NCBI GenBank assembly: GCA_003952965.2
Contig: CM025854.1
Span: forward strand, 26,999,462 to 27,063,461
From: Morella rubra
Lineage: Eukaryota > Streptophyta > Magnoliopsida > Fagales > Myricaceae
Direction: 5' to 3'
DNA length: 64,000 bases
Part shown: piece after piece, positions 1 to 12,900 of the stretch
Layout: each line of letters opens with the position of its first letter
Numbering within the stretch: position 1 is the stretch's first letter
Notes under the pieces: model-generated
The model's input: only the letters and a program-made list of their open reading frames with translations
Database searches by the model: none
Told to the model about the DNA's origin: nothing
Translations under genes and position numbers: made by a program

Positions 1-832
1 TAAAATTTAAGTTACTCGAATTTAGGAAGAAGATAGCAGAAAGACCTAGGAAGATAGCATGAAGACTGCAGAAAGACCTAAATGTATTCAAAGTCTTTTT
101 TGATATAAGAAAATTATAAATTAATCTTTGAAGTAAAGAAAATTATAGATTAATCTGTATAGTAAAATTTTCGTTAAAAACACGTTAATCCGCTATCTCT
201 GTCTCTTCCACAAACAACAATATAAAAAAACTGAGAGCGGTTCCCCTCCCATTCAGTGCCCAAAAAAAGCACGGGGCCTTTTTCGGGTTTTTAGAATTAA
301 TAATCTCCAAGCGAGAATTTAGCTTTTGCTAGCTTTGGGCCTTCAAATTTCTTTAGTATGGGCTCGAGCCACATACATAGGTTTTTTTCCCCAAGGATAG
401 GTTTTTTTCCCCAAGGATGTTTGAAGGGATTTTTTTCCTTTTGGGCTCGTGGGGAAGAGGATTAAAAAGCCGTACAAGTTGAAGTTGTGAAATTCTTAGG
501 CTACCATTCCCAACTTCTGAGTTTTGAGACACTACACATCCCTCCATCAAACAGTCTATCAGTCTCCCATATGATTAAATTTGCATAAAATATTTCACAT
601 TTCTGTACAGGTAAAGTACGTCTAACAGATTGGCAAGGAAGTGAATTGATATCAAAATGAACCAAGGTGGCCATGGCCACATGTATTTGCATGATCCACA
701 AGTCTCAGACTCCTCAAGTTGCCGGGCTCTCGTTAAAACTAGGGTCATCCAACATCACCACAGGAGCAAACTGTACAAGTTGAACAATGAACAATGATAA
801 GAAAATTGGAAAGGAGGGTTATAGTTCAGTTT
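1..832. other. left-edge non-coding stretch downstream of AAR2
   Basis: No convincing coding sequence. The part next to 832 is probably the 3' UTR of the minus-strand AAR2 gene. Positions about 76-190 resemble positions about 39465-39560 (alternating blocks reading 'aaattaatc..tgaggtaaa'), so this is probably a dispersed repeat. A perfect 20-bp tandem doublet containing 'ttttttccccaagga' lies at about 379-418. Confidence 0.5.
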
Positions 833-3800
833 TTAATAAGGATAGTAGGATCCACTGACCTCATCATCTTCTTCGAAGTAGATTCCATCAACTCCACTGT
901 TCGGCTGGAACTCCCAGCCTAGATTGTTTTCAAGCAGCTCCTTAAGTTTCCTCATCTATAAAAAGCATAAAGATTAAGCTGAAGTTTAGGATTTTCCTCA
1001 AGTGGTTTAATCAGAATAAATCAATTACAGGGGTACTCAAAACTGCAAGACCCAAAAAGTAATACGTTCGTCTGGAAACTCGAAAACAACTATGCCAATG
1101 GTCTTTGGATAAAATGGCTTCTAAACCATATGGATTGAGGGAGATAGGATGAAAACTATGTAAAGGGCATTGAGTTGTATTCACCTATCAAAAAAGAGAA
1201 TCTAAACATCCTTACGTAGATATTAGAATGTGTCCTTACTTGTTTTCAACCTGTTGAAGACAACCACGTAAGATCTCTCCCATCAAAGAGGGAAAAATAC
1301 ATGGAAAATCTCCAACGTCCACTATGTACAATAAACAAGCAAATGACTCAAATGTAATTTTTGTTTCCCCTTTTTTTTTTTCTCTTGAAATTTCCACAGA
1401 CAAAATGTTAGATGCATATATCTCTATAGAATTAGTAAAGGCAACAATACACAAAGGAAACTAGACTTGCAAAAGGAATCTGATCTTTTACAGAACATGA
1501 GTAAGAACTGTCTGTCAATGCCTGAAAGGAAAGCATATGAAAGGAAAACGAAAGCTAGGCGAGTTCCCCCAGACCCCAAGCCCCTCAAACAGGCAGAATT
1601 TAACATGAAAAGACAGGGTTACCATTCATACCCATGACAGAAGATGTCCGTCAACAGATGAGGCCTCCTGCATCAAGGAAACAAAGTCCTGCAATCCCGT
1701 TCAATGATTAGGAAATAAGTTGTAATGAACTTAACTTTTTCTTTTTGATATGCAAAAAAAGTTGTGATTGAGACAAGGTTGAAGAGATATTCCCATAACG
1801 ACTCACAATTGTTTTTTGCTAGCCCTGTTCCATTTAGGGCTGCAAGACCGGAAATCCGGTCCGGTTTTTGGACCGGAATGCGGTCGGACCGGATTTCCGG
1901 TCCTACTAAAATAAAGGACCGGTTTAAGCGGTCCGGTCTGGACCACTTAAGTGGTCCAGACCGGTTTCAATTTTTTTTCCATTTTTTCGTTTTTTTTTTT
2001 TTTTTTTTTTTTTTTTTTCATTTTCAACACACATTTAATTTTTTGAAAAAAAAATGTGAACTCCTACCATAGTTTGCTCATTAATTTAAAAATGTGAATT
2101 GATTTAACTCATAGTCTCATACTATAGTTTATTCATTCATTTAAATATGTAAATTCATTTAAAGACTTAAAAATATCAATTCATTTAACTCCTACCATAG
2201 TTTGCTTATTAATTTAAAGATGTGAATTCATTTAAATACTTATAGATGTAAATTCATTTAAAGACTTAAAAATATAAATTCATTTAAAGACTTAAAAATA
2301 TGAATTCATTTAAACTACTATAGTTTGCCTATTAATTTAATATGTGAATTGATTTAAAGACTTAAAAATGTGAATTCATTTAACTCCTACTATATTTGCT
2401 CATTAATTTAAATATGTGAATTCATTTAAAGATTTGAAAATTTGAATTCATTTAAAGACTTAAAAATATGAATTCATTTAACTCTTACTATAGTTTGCTT
2501 CATTAATTTAAATATGTGAATTCATTTAAAGACTTAAAAATGTGAATTCATTTAACTCCTACTATAGTTTGCTCATTAATTTAAATATGTAAATTCATTT
2601 AAAGACTTAAAAATGTGAATTCATTTAACTCTTACCATCAATATATGTATAAATAAATAGCACGTGATATTTTATAAGACATACAATTCCTATTTAAGTT
2701 GAAAAAATTGCTAGTATTATTTCTAAATGATTATTGAATTGTAAAGTTAACGTAAAAAATGGATGATTTATTGATTTTGATTGAATATGAGTTTTAAGAT
2801 AATAAATAGTTTGCCATTCTTTTTTTTTTTATTAAAAAAAAAAAAAAAAATTATATAATGCGGTCCGGTCCGGTCCGGACCGCATTTTTAAAAACCCTAG
2901 ACCGGACCGGACCGCATTATCCGGTTTATAAAATCCGGTCCGGACCGGACCGGATTTAATTTGCAAAACCACAAAACCGGTCCGGTCCGGTCCGGTTTTG
3001 TGGTCCGGTCCGGTCTGCGGTCCGGTTTTGATCACCCCTAGTTCCATTACAAAAGAACTAAATAAAATTACCAATAAAAAGTCAATATTTCGGAAAAAGT
3101 TTCATATATCAATCGAAGCATTGAAATTTTATGTTCTAATAAACAGGATTTAACCAACACATGCCATTAGAATTTTGTAAAAATGCCTGTTCGGCATGGC
3201 AGCACAGTAGCGCACTTAAAGGATGACTTATAGCTTTATAAAGAAATTGATGACTGAATAACCTGAGAGACCTACTTTGCAAAGCCGGTGCAAAAAGCTG
3301 TCTGCAGAAAACCATGAATCATCCAGCAGCGCTGATGATCCTGTCACTGCACCACTGGAATCTGTGCGATCTTTCTGAAGGCCATAATTTAGTTGATAGT
3401 AGATGACCTTAATGAACTGCAAGAATCCTACCATATGTGAGAGTTTATTACAGAAATAACAGCATAAAGGCACAGAATGTGCAGTTCCAGAGTGTTGACC
3501 AATAATTATATGGAAAAAGCACATGCAACCTTAGTGAATCAAATGGACCTAGAAATTCTCTGCAACTAGACTACAGATGTTCGGGATTTAGTGATAAACC
3601 AAACCATCTTATTCCAATCTTTATTGTATATAGTAATTAAGCCTATAAAGAACTAATAACAGTTAAAGCATTTGATGAGTAGAAATTCTGCATGCTTCAA
3701 GAGATAGCAAAAAGTATTTCAAATTAAAAAAGCTAAGACTTTTGAGCATTACCTTTGTGAATAGTTGAGTCCTTGTACGGAAAGGCTGCAAAAAGGACAA

Positions 3801-6800
3801 GCTTTTAGACATATATTGCATCAGAAACCTAATCAGGGAGAAAAAGAGAAGGAACAGTTTATACGTTTTTTAGGAATTTTTAGCTAGAGAATGTATACAA
3901 TATATAGCATCAGAAGCAGTGGTGGATGCAGGGGGGGCGGCCGCCCAATTGGACAGGCCAAAAAAAATTTTGTCTAAGGAGTTCGCCCCCCTTCAAATTG
4001 GGTCCTGGATCCGCCACTGATCAGAAGTAGATATAACTTTTAGACAATAATGCTGCAAAAAATATAAATTTTAATATTTATGTGTTATGCGGATGAAATA
4101 TAAAAATTCACTTCTTTTTGTTAGAAGGAAATGAAATCTGTGAGCAAGACAACGTAGAACAAAGGACCGAGAGATATTATCAAGAAGATGATGTAAGCAA
4201 AATAATTTATTAAAACATTGGCAGAAACTAGAGAATGTACACTACAGCTTTCCCAAAGCAGATTTGATACCATCAACTGTAAAGCTCTCTGTTTGTCCTG
4301 GGTAGTGTTAAGGTACACCTAAAAGGTCTGCATACTTTATTCGAGACAACTTTCAAGCTTAATCAGAATGTTACTATGAAGCAAGCAAATTCAACCTTCA
4401 GAGACTAGGTATCAAATTGATACGTACAGCTTCAGTACATCCCAGTAAAAGGCTAACCAAAGACTTCCACTGCAGAAACGCTTCAAGGGATTGTCCCATC
4501 TGCACAATTTTTAGCATCCATAAAAATTTGACCAAAGAAGCATCACCACCAAAGCGTCATATAGGTCTGCACATACCAAAAAAGCAACAAAGGCGAATTG
4601 CAGCTCCCCAAGTAGTATGTCTTCAGAACCTCCATATTCTTTTATCAGTAGAGTTTCTAATAGTTGCGTCTGAACAGATAGTGGAATTTAAAAACCCAAA
4701 CCAGCCCGTGCTAAGTGGTGAAAGATCTGTTAGTTCTATCATTATCAGAAAGATCTGGATGAGTTCATACCTTGTCAAGATTCAAGGAAGTTAGCTCTTG
4801 CCCCTGAAGTCCTTTCTGTTTGATTACATGGGGAATTGATGTATAATAACATCTTATGCTCCGAGTCTGTTCACCAGTTGTTGAGAACTTTATAGTCTTC
4901 AACTGCTCATCTAGTGCTTTCTCCACTGCTGTTTTGGGAGTGTTTTTAACCATTACAGGTTCGCAAGCAACAGAAATCTCTCCTCCAATGGGTTCTGTGC
5001 ATGAAAAAAATCATTCAGATAAGAAGGTTGTGCAGAATTGGCAATAAGAAGAAGGATACCATAGTTTGTTTTTTATTTAGTGGTGTGGAGGTCAGGAGGT
5101 GTTTGTGTGTGCGAACAATTGAGCATGTATTGAGGTACCAGGTTGACAAATACGAGCAATTTTTTAAGCCAAGGATATTAATCACTTTCAATCTGTCACT
5201 CTCTGGACATCTGCAATAAACATTATTGACGTGCAGAACTCCTGCTGATAACAGGAACTTTTCCTCTTCTGACAGGATCATATAAAAAATAGCCAACTGA
5301 TGAGCTGCATTAAATAGATACCTATAAGTATAGAGATGCATCTCATAGCATGGCACTACTTTGACTCGCTGGAGCTTTGATTTGCACAAAGTTTCCCAAT
5401 ATTTGGTCTATTTAATTATGAAAGACACTGCTGCTTTATTTCTGATGATAGTCTACTGCCTAGTCCACCTACAAATCTACCTCTGCTCCCAAATCAAGTC
5501 TCAAATCCATTGCAGCATAACAGACTCAAAACCAGAGTACATGAAGCATTTAAAAATATCAAGTAATTTAGAAGGAACATGTAAATTTTACTGCAAAAGC
5601 AACACTGATAGGAGATGAAAAATTAAGGACATTTAAGTCTCAAAACAATAAGCGACAATATTAAAGAAACCCTTAGTGGAATGTAATAAGTTGTAGTATG
5701 AAGATCCCTAAAGATTGTTAGATAAGAGCTCACCAAATCGTTCAATAATGCAGTTTGTGATGTAATTCGATAACTGCTTCCAGTCTCCATAATGGCTTAA
5801 ATTGTAAGGACCGAGTTGTCTGTCAAACTCCAAACTTTTGACTGCTTGGCAATATCTCTCTTCCTTAACAAGTCAAGAGAGATATAGGGAAAGGAAGGGG
5901 GAAAGAGAGAATAAAGAAACAAAAACAAACTTAGTATCCAGCTCATATTCAGATACATAAGATTTAAAATTGGGTAACCAAGCATCACTCTAGGGTTCTC
6001 AAGAATCACAAGCGAGAGGAGTGCATCACACGCCTAAAGAAAAGCCTGGCTGTAATTCTACAGAATTTCCATACCCAAAGTACTAAGTTATGGCCATTCA
6101 TAGGCATAGCCAATTCAGGAGTTACATATGGTTGAAGTACTTGATTAAGTAGACCATATTGCTTCATGATGAAGCATTTGCAAACTAAGCATTCACTCTT
6201 CCTAAATCTTGAATATTCCGAAATGGCCCCTCTGCTCTGCAAAGACAGAAGGGCTTTAAGCTCGGTGAATTTTAGTCTATGCCTGTTCAAGGTCCCATGT
6301 CAGTTCCATTTCATGCCAATTTGCAAAACATGGGTCTTCTTTCCGCCCTATATTATGCATCTGAGCAAGAAAAGAACAGAAAAAAGGATCAAATTCACAA
6401 CTAAAATAATTGCATACCTCTTCTTCTGGAACTTTCACCAATCGTTCTTCTTGTTGGTCCCACCTACGAACAATTACCTGTTGAAGCCATATACATAAGG
6501 CCCTTCCTACACCCACGCTTTAAGTTACCTGGGAACAACTTACTATTAAGTGACATCACATTCTCCATGCATCTTGACATTAGGAATGGCTCAACCAAGC
6601 GGCCTTTGGATGAATTTAGCCAATTTTCTTGTTAAGATAAGGACAGTTTCCTTTAACTAATCTTTCTATAGGATGAGACCACAACGCAATGATTATACCA
6701 TCATGCAATGCAAATAAAGATGTAGCTTATTATATTTTTCTCTATTTTTTGTACTCTCCCATCACTTGATATTAACTCAAAAACAGTGAAATTGCAGTAT

Positions 6801-7076
6801 TTGGTTACGCTGTTCAGGTCTGTTGAACTCATAGCATGTCAAGTGATGTGATATCATAGCTTAATATATTGGAATATATGTCCACAAAATTATGTTGAGT
6901 TCTCATTTCAACAAGTCAAAGATTCAGGTTCTTGAACCATAAACGGAAGTTGGAAGTTTTTGGATCCTCTATCTATATCTATGTACCATGTTCAAAGAAT
7001 TCAATGTTCCATGCACTAACATTTCAGGATCACGATCATCAGAGCATTCCCTCACTCACGATCATTGGTCATTCTT

Positions 7077-7122
<46 letters not shown>

Positions 7123-8793
7123 CTATTTCTCTCTCTAGTTTGGAAAACAAGCAATGAAGTATGAAACAATTTAAAAAAGCAGTGACAAATTTCATAATAA
7201 ACAAAAAAATTGGTGAGATTGTAGAAAAATGACAATTGGAACTCCACATGAAGCTAAGTGAAGAAAGACACTGTCAAACAAACGAGAAAAGGGCACAACT
7301 TTCAAATTACAAACCTGAGAAGGGTTGGTATCAAGAAAGAAGCCAATCATTGGTGAGAACTCCTTGCCGTCTCTACATGGCACAAATAGCATGAGATAGA
7401 TTTGCAGAGAAAAAGGGCATAGTAATGATAAAACTTTTAGATGTAACTCTAAAAGCATCTGTATTTCCATAATACGTAGACAGCAGCAATCATTCTCAGT
7501 GCTCAAGGATCACATCATACATCATTAAACCAAGTGATAACATCACTAGCATACATTCATGATGATACGACTCAAATGTAACAACACCGATACAACCCCC
7601 AGTGCGTGAATAATTTTCTTTTTCCTTTGAGAAAGGTTAGGTGTCTGCATTAGGATTTCCTTTCGCATTATATTACTATTTGGTGAGTTTACTCAGCTAA
7701 ATTGACTGGCTTCTACACCTTCTTTAGTTTTGTATCAATTTGTACAGGAGACGTTCCAGTTTAATCGTATCTCATCCAAGAAAACGAAGCAGATGGGTGA
7801 TGATTGCATCATAGTAATATTGACTGGTAATGACATTTAAGCAAACAAAACGTCTGTGGACCAACATAAAACAATAAGAAAATGCTTAAGACTCGCTTAA
7901 TAATTTAGGACCAGCCCACTATCTTTAGATATATATTCGGAGCATAGGATGGAGGATAAAGTAGGTTCAAGGCCCACCTGGTGCTCATGTTACTTACCAA
8001 TCAAAATATCTTAATAAATACCATTAGGTAGGACTCTACATGTCTAATAGGACAGAATAAATAAGTGACATAGAAATTCAAGCATAACAGTCACCGTTGA
8101 ACATTCAAAAACAGGAACGTTCTCGTATAGCTGATTGCTGCCTGAGTATGCCCATAAAAAAGAATCAAAAGAAAAGAAAGAATACAAACACATATGCTCG
8201 AGGAAGTCAAATGTTGATCAGTAACAAAAATTATAGATGTATGGTGATTGAAAAAATTACGTAACTAGATAAAAGATCAATAGATATGTTGATTGAAAAA
8301 GGTTATCATGTCCAAAAAAGTACATGACGAAAAGAAATGAGATACTATGAGCGATAAAATAACCTGCTTGATGAACTATAGTACACAAAATGAGGACCCG
8401 GAGAAATCATCTTCAGACCCTTAAAAGCAGGCCCTACAGAAAACATCTGCAAGAGAAAATCACTATCTCAGCTGCGATGAAACGTCGGCTTTCACAAAGG
8501 CACATTGTGAATACACCCAAGCTTCAGAGCTTGAGAATGTTAAAAAGAAAAAAAATTTACTCTCAACATGGTCTCATTTTCGTTCTCAAGCAGATGGTCA
8601 AAACAATGAGAGAAGTAAACGTAACATTCAAAATTCCGTTAGCTAATTTCGCCTTCTTTTCCGCCACTCTCTCAGCAAGCAGAAGACTTGATTTTACCTG
8701 AGTATCGACGCCGAAGAGGGTGTATTGAGGAACGTCGAGGAGCAGAAGGGTAGCGCCGTGTTTTACGAGCTCCAAAGCTGTCTCGGGATCCAT
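833..8793 (-). CDS. AAR2: AAR2 splicing factor family protein (U5 snRNP assembly), 12 exons, complete
   Basis: AAR2 binds the U5 snRNP protein PRP8 during cytoplasmic assembly and is displaced by BRR2 in the nucleus. Coding exons read on the minus strand: 8793-8698, 8446-8364, 7372-7315, 6477-6418, 5863-5734, 4994-4771, 4669-4577, 4499-4428, 3785-3753, 3416-3276, 1688-1632, 955-833. They total 1170 nt, giving 389 residues and a TAA stop, which is the usual length of plant AAR2. All introns are GT-AG and all phases join. The start MDPETALELVKHGATLLLLD and blocks such as VGPAFKGLKMI, IGFFLDTNPSQ, YNLSHYGDWKQL and LGWEFQPNSGVDGIYFEED are family hallmarks. The C-terminus is acidic (YFEEDDE) and ends SGSYYPY. 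Introns are long and carry two hAT-type insertions (1835-3040, 3917-4019). Exact exon edges are hand-derived. Confidence 0.95.
1835..3040. mobile_element. hAT-like non-autonomous element with internal minisatellite (AAR2 intron 10)
   Basis: The element is 1206 bp and flanked by the exact 8-bp direct repeat GTTCCATT at 1827-1834 and 3041-3048, as expected of hAT transposition. Its ends are inverted: TAGGGCTGCAAGACCGG on the left, TAGGGGTGATCAAAACCGG when the right end is complemented. Both subterminal regions are packed with CCGGTCCGGT-type motifs (1845-1965 and 2860-3030). Such clustered motifs commonly serve as transposase binding sites; that role is inference. The middle (about 2080-2640) is an AT-rich minisatellite of 'gtgaattcatttaaagac'-like units. 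No transposase reading frame is present. Confidence 0.85.
2080..2640. repeat. AT-rich minisatellite inside the hAT-like element
   Basis: Imperfect tandem units, about 50-70 bp in compound form, alternate 'aatatgtgaattcattta', 'aagacttaaaaatgtg' and 'actcctactatagtttgctc'. Many near-identical units follow one another, suggesting slippage or unequal exchange within the transposon. No coding potential. Confidence 0.8.
3917..4019. mobile_element. 103-bp hAT MITE (AAR2 intron 8)
   Basis: The ends are CAGTGGTGGATGCAGG and, complemented, CAGTGGCGGATCCAGG. The element is flanked by the exact 8-bp target duplication ATCAGAAG at 3909-3916 and 4020-4027. The interior pairs G-runs with C-runs and could fold into a hairpin. 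It shares its terminal repeat with the 6.56-kb element at 44100-50663, so the two belong to one hAT family. Confidence 0.92.
7079..7118. repeat. (CT)n microsatellite
   Basis: About 20 CT repeats in an AAR2 intron upstream (plus-strand left) of exon 3. Confidence 0.95.
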
Positions 8794-9927
8794 GGCCGCA
8801 AACTGGAAAAATTCGCGTTCGTATTTTTCTAATTTGGTTTCAAGTTTTTGTTAGCTCAGTGAAGAGTCGAGCGCAGAGAGACGGGGAGACACCGCCAGAA
8901 GCCTCTTGTGCACGTGACGCCAAAAAGATTAGAATTTGACATTTCGTACTAGAGGTTTCCATAAAACTGTACGCCTTCCCGTAGTTTCTTTGTATTTGCA
9001 CAAGCCCTCTCTTGCTGAATTCAATTTTCGAAAAACACCGTTACAGCGTCATCCGCCACTCTGCTTAGGCAAACATTTGCGACCATCTTTCTAACACCAC
9101 CCCCACCCCTGCTAAGAAGGTAGTAGGATTGCTAAGAAAAAAAAAAAAAGAAGGTAGTAGGATTTTTTTTTTTCTTTCTGAGGTAGAATTCGGCAAATCG
9201 TGGATAACCGGAGTAGATTCAATTTGAGTTTTTATTTACTTCGAGCGGTTCCATAAATCAAAAAGTATATTGCCCGTCGACAGTAAGCTTGGAAAATCAT
9301 ATAGCACCACTGAATAAATTTAACAGTCAAGATCTGCCACGTAGTCAGCGAGCAAAATCTGAACAGGTCTCCAAACAATCAACCTCAGTGCTAACTAAAA
9401 CCATCCAAATTAATCAAAAGAGTAATACTACAGTCATTGGATAACTATGTGCTGTAAGACCTGAACTATTTTTGGCCTCAAGGCAGCATGCATTACAATT
9501 TGGTGAAGCAAGTTTGAAGCAGGATGTCAATGTGGCTTATATACTTCTGGCTGCCCAATAAACTACAAGCAAAATCCTATCTTACTCTTATAAAGCCAGC
9601 AGGGAAAAGGAAAACAAAAATCAGGGGTAAGAAAACAAATGACAAAAAAAAACTCTCTCCCTTTCCTCTGTTGACTATAAATGAAAGTATCTCTGTAATC
9701 TTCTTTTGTTTTTGGTAAGTATATCCCTGTGATCTTTCTCTCAAAGCATAACTTGAGTTTTTTACACTTCTTTGGCAATTGGCATTTAATATTAGCAATC
9801 CTTTTTTTCTTAAGGAAAAACAAGAACAAAGGAACTACACTTTCTTTTTATAAAATATGCCATGAGCATCTGATGACTGTCTCAGATAAGCATGATTATT
9901 AGATATGGTCCACCGCCTATCGCCCAG
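8794..9927. other. intergenic: AAR2 5' flank and pyridoxal kinase 3' flank
   Basis: Both flanking genes lie on the minus strand, so this holds the AAR2 5' UTR and promoter (low-coordinate part) and the 3' UTR of the pyridoxal kinase gene. No supported gene. Pyrimidine- and A-rich tracts occur at about 9135-9180 and 9645-9660. Confidence 0.7.
8911..8916. promoter_or_regulatory. G-box (CACGTG) upstream of AAR2
   Basis: A palindromic CACGTG followed by AC lies 118 bp upstream of the AAR2 start codon. G-boxes bind bZIP and bHLH factors in plants. Function here is inferred from position only. Confidence 0.35.
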
Positions 9928-12900
9928 TTAGATGTACTTTTTGGCTTTGTATTCAACTTGTGGATTGCGAATATCATCCTGGCTTTGAACCAAACGAATC
10001 TCCAAACTGCTTGATTGAGGGTTGTGTCCGGCTCTTTTGTAATCATCCACGGTTCTGTGTAGAAGTGCCTGCAAGATTGTGGAAATCTATTTAACCATTG
10101 TTCATAAATGAGGATCCAATTGCAAAGTGCAACTGGAACTTCACAGAAAGGCATGCTTGTACAATGCGGAACCATGACAACCAACAAAATCTAGCAAATC
10201 TCTTGCATGAGAATCAGTCTACCCAGTTGTCAGTTAAGGAATAAGAATCTCTTCACAAAAATTATATTCTGATCCTGGGACTACAGAAATAGTCTTTGCT
10301 TGAAGTCAACCTGAAACACTTTGTGCCTGCGTGATGTAAAGTAATGGGTTCATCCACATTAAGGATTCAATGACTGCTCATCACCCTTTTCAGCAAATGC
10401 CTCATAAAAAATTCATTCGGGTCACATGGGATTACTTTCCAAATTCGGATGTCAACACAAGATGTCAAAGTATGAAAACACGGCATAAACAGAAACTTTC
10501 ATAGGCAAGTGAAAATATATACGAGAACAGAAAAGTCTCTCCCTTCCGTATCTCTTCCTCATGGCCTCGAATCTCTCCATGGCTCATAAAAAGAAGTCCA
10601 GCTCTATGAAAGCAGCTGGACTTGAATACTTCCCAAAGGAACATGAGCAAAGAAGTGGAGGCTATCAAATCCATTGCAGCTTCTCACCACAAGCCCATAA
10701 TAATTATCCCGTTTAGAATCAAATCCAGACTCTCTTTGCCTGAATCATATGGTAACTTCATGCCTATTTACAAAGGCACTATTTTAACGTATCTTCTTTG
10801 TTACTTAATGTTCCTCGTCCACTCCTCTCCTCCTTGATATCAGTAGGCCAAAAAAAGGGGGAAAAAAAAAACTTTTTCAATATGTCATCCGACTTGATGT
10901 CTATATTACATACTAGTTCTAACTTTGGAATCATAAAAGACAACAGAAGGATTATTATCATTCCAGCAACACTTTTACATCATTGTGAAAGCAACTTCAA
11001 CTAATGAACTGCAAAAACAGCAAAAGGAGTACCTGCAAGCTTGATACCGCAAGCTCTGCAGCCTTGGCAAGGTTGTCAGGATATTTCTAGATTGCACAAA
11101 GAGCAATATTTCAGTAAAAAAACTGTTATTACCAAAAACTCAGTACTAAGCTTAAGCTGGAGGACAACTTACATTGCTCCAACCAAGTAGAAGAGCAGTC
11201 ACAAGATCTCCTGTTCCCTACAAGCATGTGCCGAAATTGTCAAGTTAGAGCTTCGTATAAGAACAAAGTTGGCAGAAACAACTAGGCAAGGAAGAATATA
11301 TACTCCAAAATCAATAGTCTAAGCCAATGTTTTGATAAATAATATGAAGAACATAAAGTGGAAGCAATTAAGATAGGTTTGCAACATGCTAAAGAGAGCA
11401 ACTGGGAATTTCCAAAGATTGGTCATTTCAGCAAGTATGACCAAAGACTCATAGAAGGAGAATGAGGTCATTCTCACAGTATAACAAGGTCCATGTATCT
11501 TCTTTTATCACATTTTCAGCAAATTATGTCAATTTCCAGTACTCTTCAATGGAGTTGACCTAGAGACAAGGTATTTATTTTCCGACTACAGGGTCCATGG
11601 AGATATAAACAATATGATCATAAAGTCACATGCTTATAACATGAAAATGAACATTTCAAGATCTCACTATAAATGCAACTTGTCCTAGATGTGCCACTAT
11701 AAAAGTGTCTCAAATCCCATGCTGGACTAATGCAATTATCAAATTTTTGTCATCTAGTTAATACCTTCATGCTAAAAAATCAACATCCAGTTACAAAACA
11801 GTCATAGTACCATGAAGTAGAATCATGAAAGCTTTGCAGATGAAGGAATTATGACGACAATTTACGTACCGTGAAGTATGCAGGAATTTTGTGGATAGGG
11901 ATCTTAAATTGTTCAGGAGATTGATCCTGTCACATTCAAGAGTTTAAGTTAAAGCAGATTACTATGATGAATTAATTACAAAATCTACTTTTTTTCAACT
12001 ATATGCAAAATGTGAAAATCGAAGATTTTTCATAGACCTTAATAGAAACAAACAATCTGAATGCTTTATTAGAAGCATATTAGCTATAATCATCTAATTC
12101 ATTAGATCAAATTGAAGCTATCATGATTTTTGACCAGATTTATAAAAGGAAGACATAAAAAGGTTTCAGCAATGCACATCTAAGGAAAACAAGTATTGAG
12201 AGAGAGAGAGAGAGAGAGAGCAGTAGAAATCCCTGGCCAGTACCCAATATTTTGCTTCTGGCATTTTCGTGCACCAGCAGATTACTTTTTAGCTTTAACA
12301 TCTGAAAGCACTAACAGGCACTCGTCCCTTTGGATTCGAAAATGACTGAGTTTAAGCAAAGGTTGAGATCTCAAACCTCAAGCTTCTGCAATATAAAAGC
12401 TTAATTACCTTTTCCTTCTGATGACTGCCAATCAGGAGAAGATTGCCCTCTATATTTATGCTTGTAATCACAACCTGTGATCAATCAGAAGATACTCATC
12501 AAACTCTAAAATTCAGGGGGAGGGAGGGAGAGAGAGAGAGAGAGAGAGAGAGATGTTAGGTTACATATATATGAAGCTCATGGACACGTTCCATGCAGAT
12601 ATAAATTATTTGGATAGTCTTTGGCAGAATGGAAGCTTAAGTTACACTAGAAGATGTGCTCTGTTCTCAAAGTGTAATCGGACATGCATATTCCTAAATG
12701 CCTCCCCTTAAAACATTGGAGAATCTAATAACAGAGAATAAGGACTTGTAACATGTATATCCCAGACTTCAATGAGATGAACCGCAGTGCTTATGTAGAG
12801 GCTATCAGATGATTTGCACAGCTAAATTCCTAAGGAGCTAAAGGGGGTGACTGAATTGGTATTAGACATTGGGTAATGCTGCTGTTATCATAACATCGAT

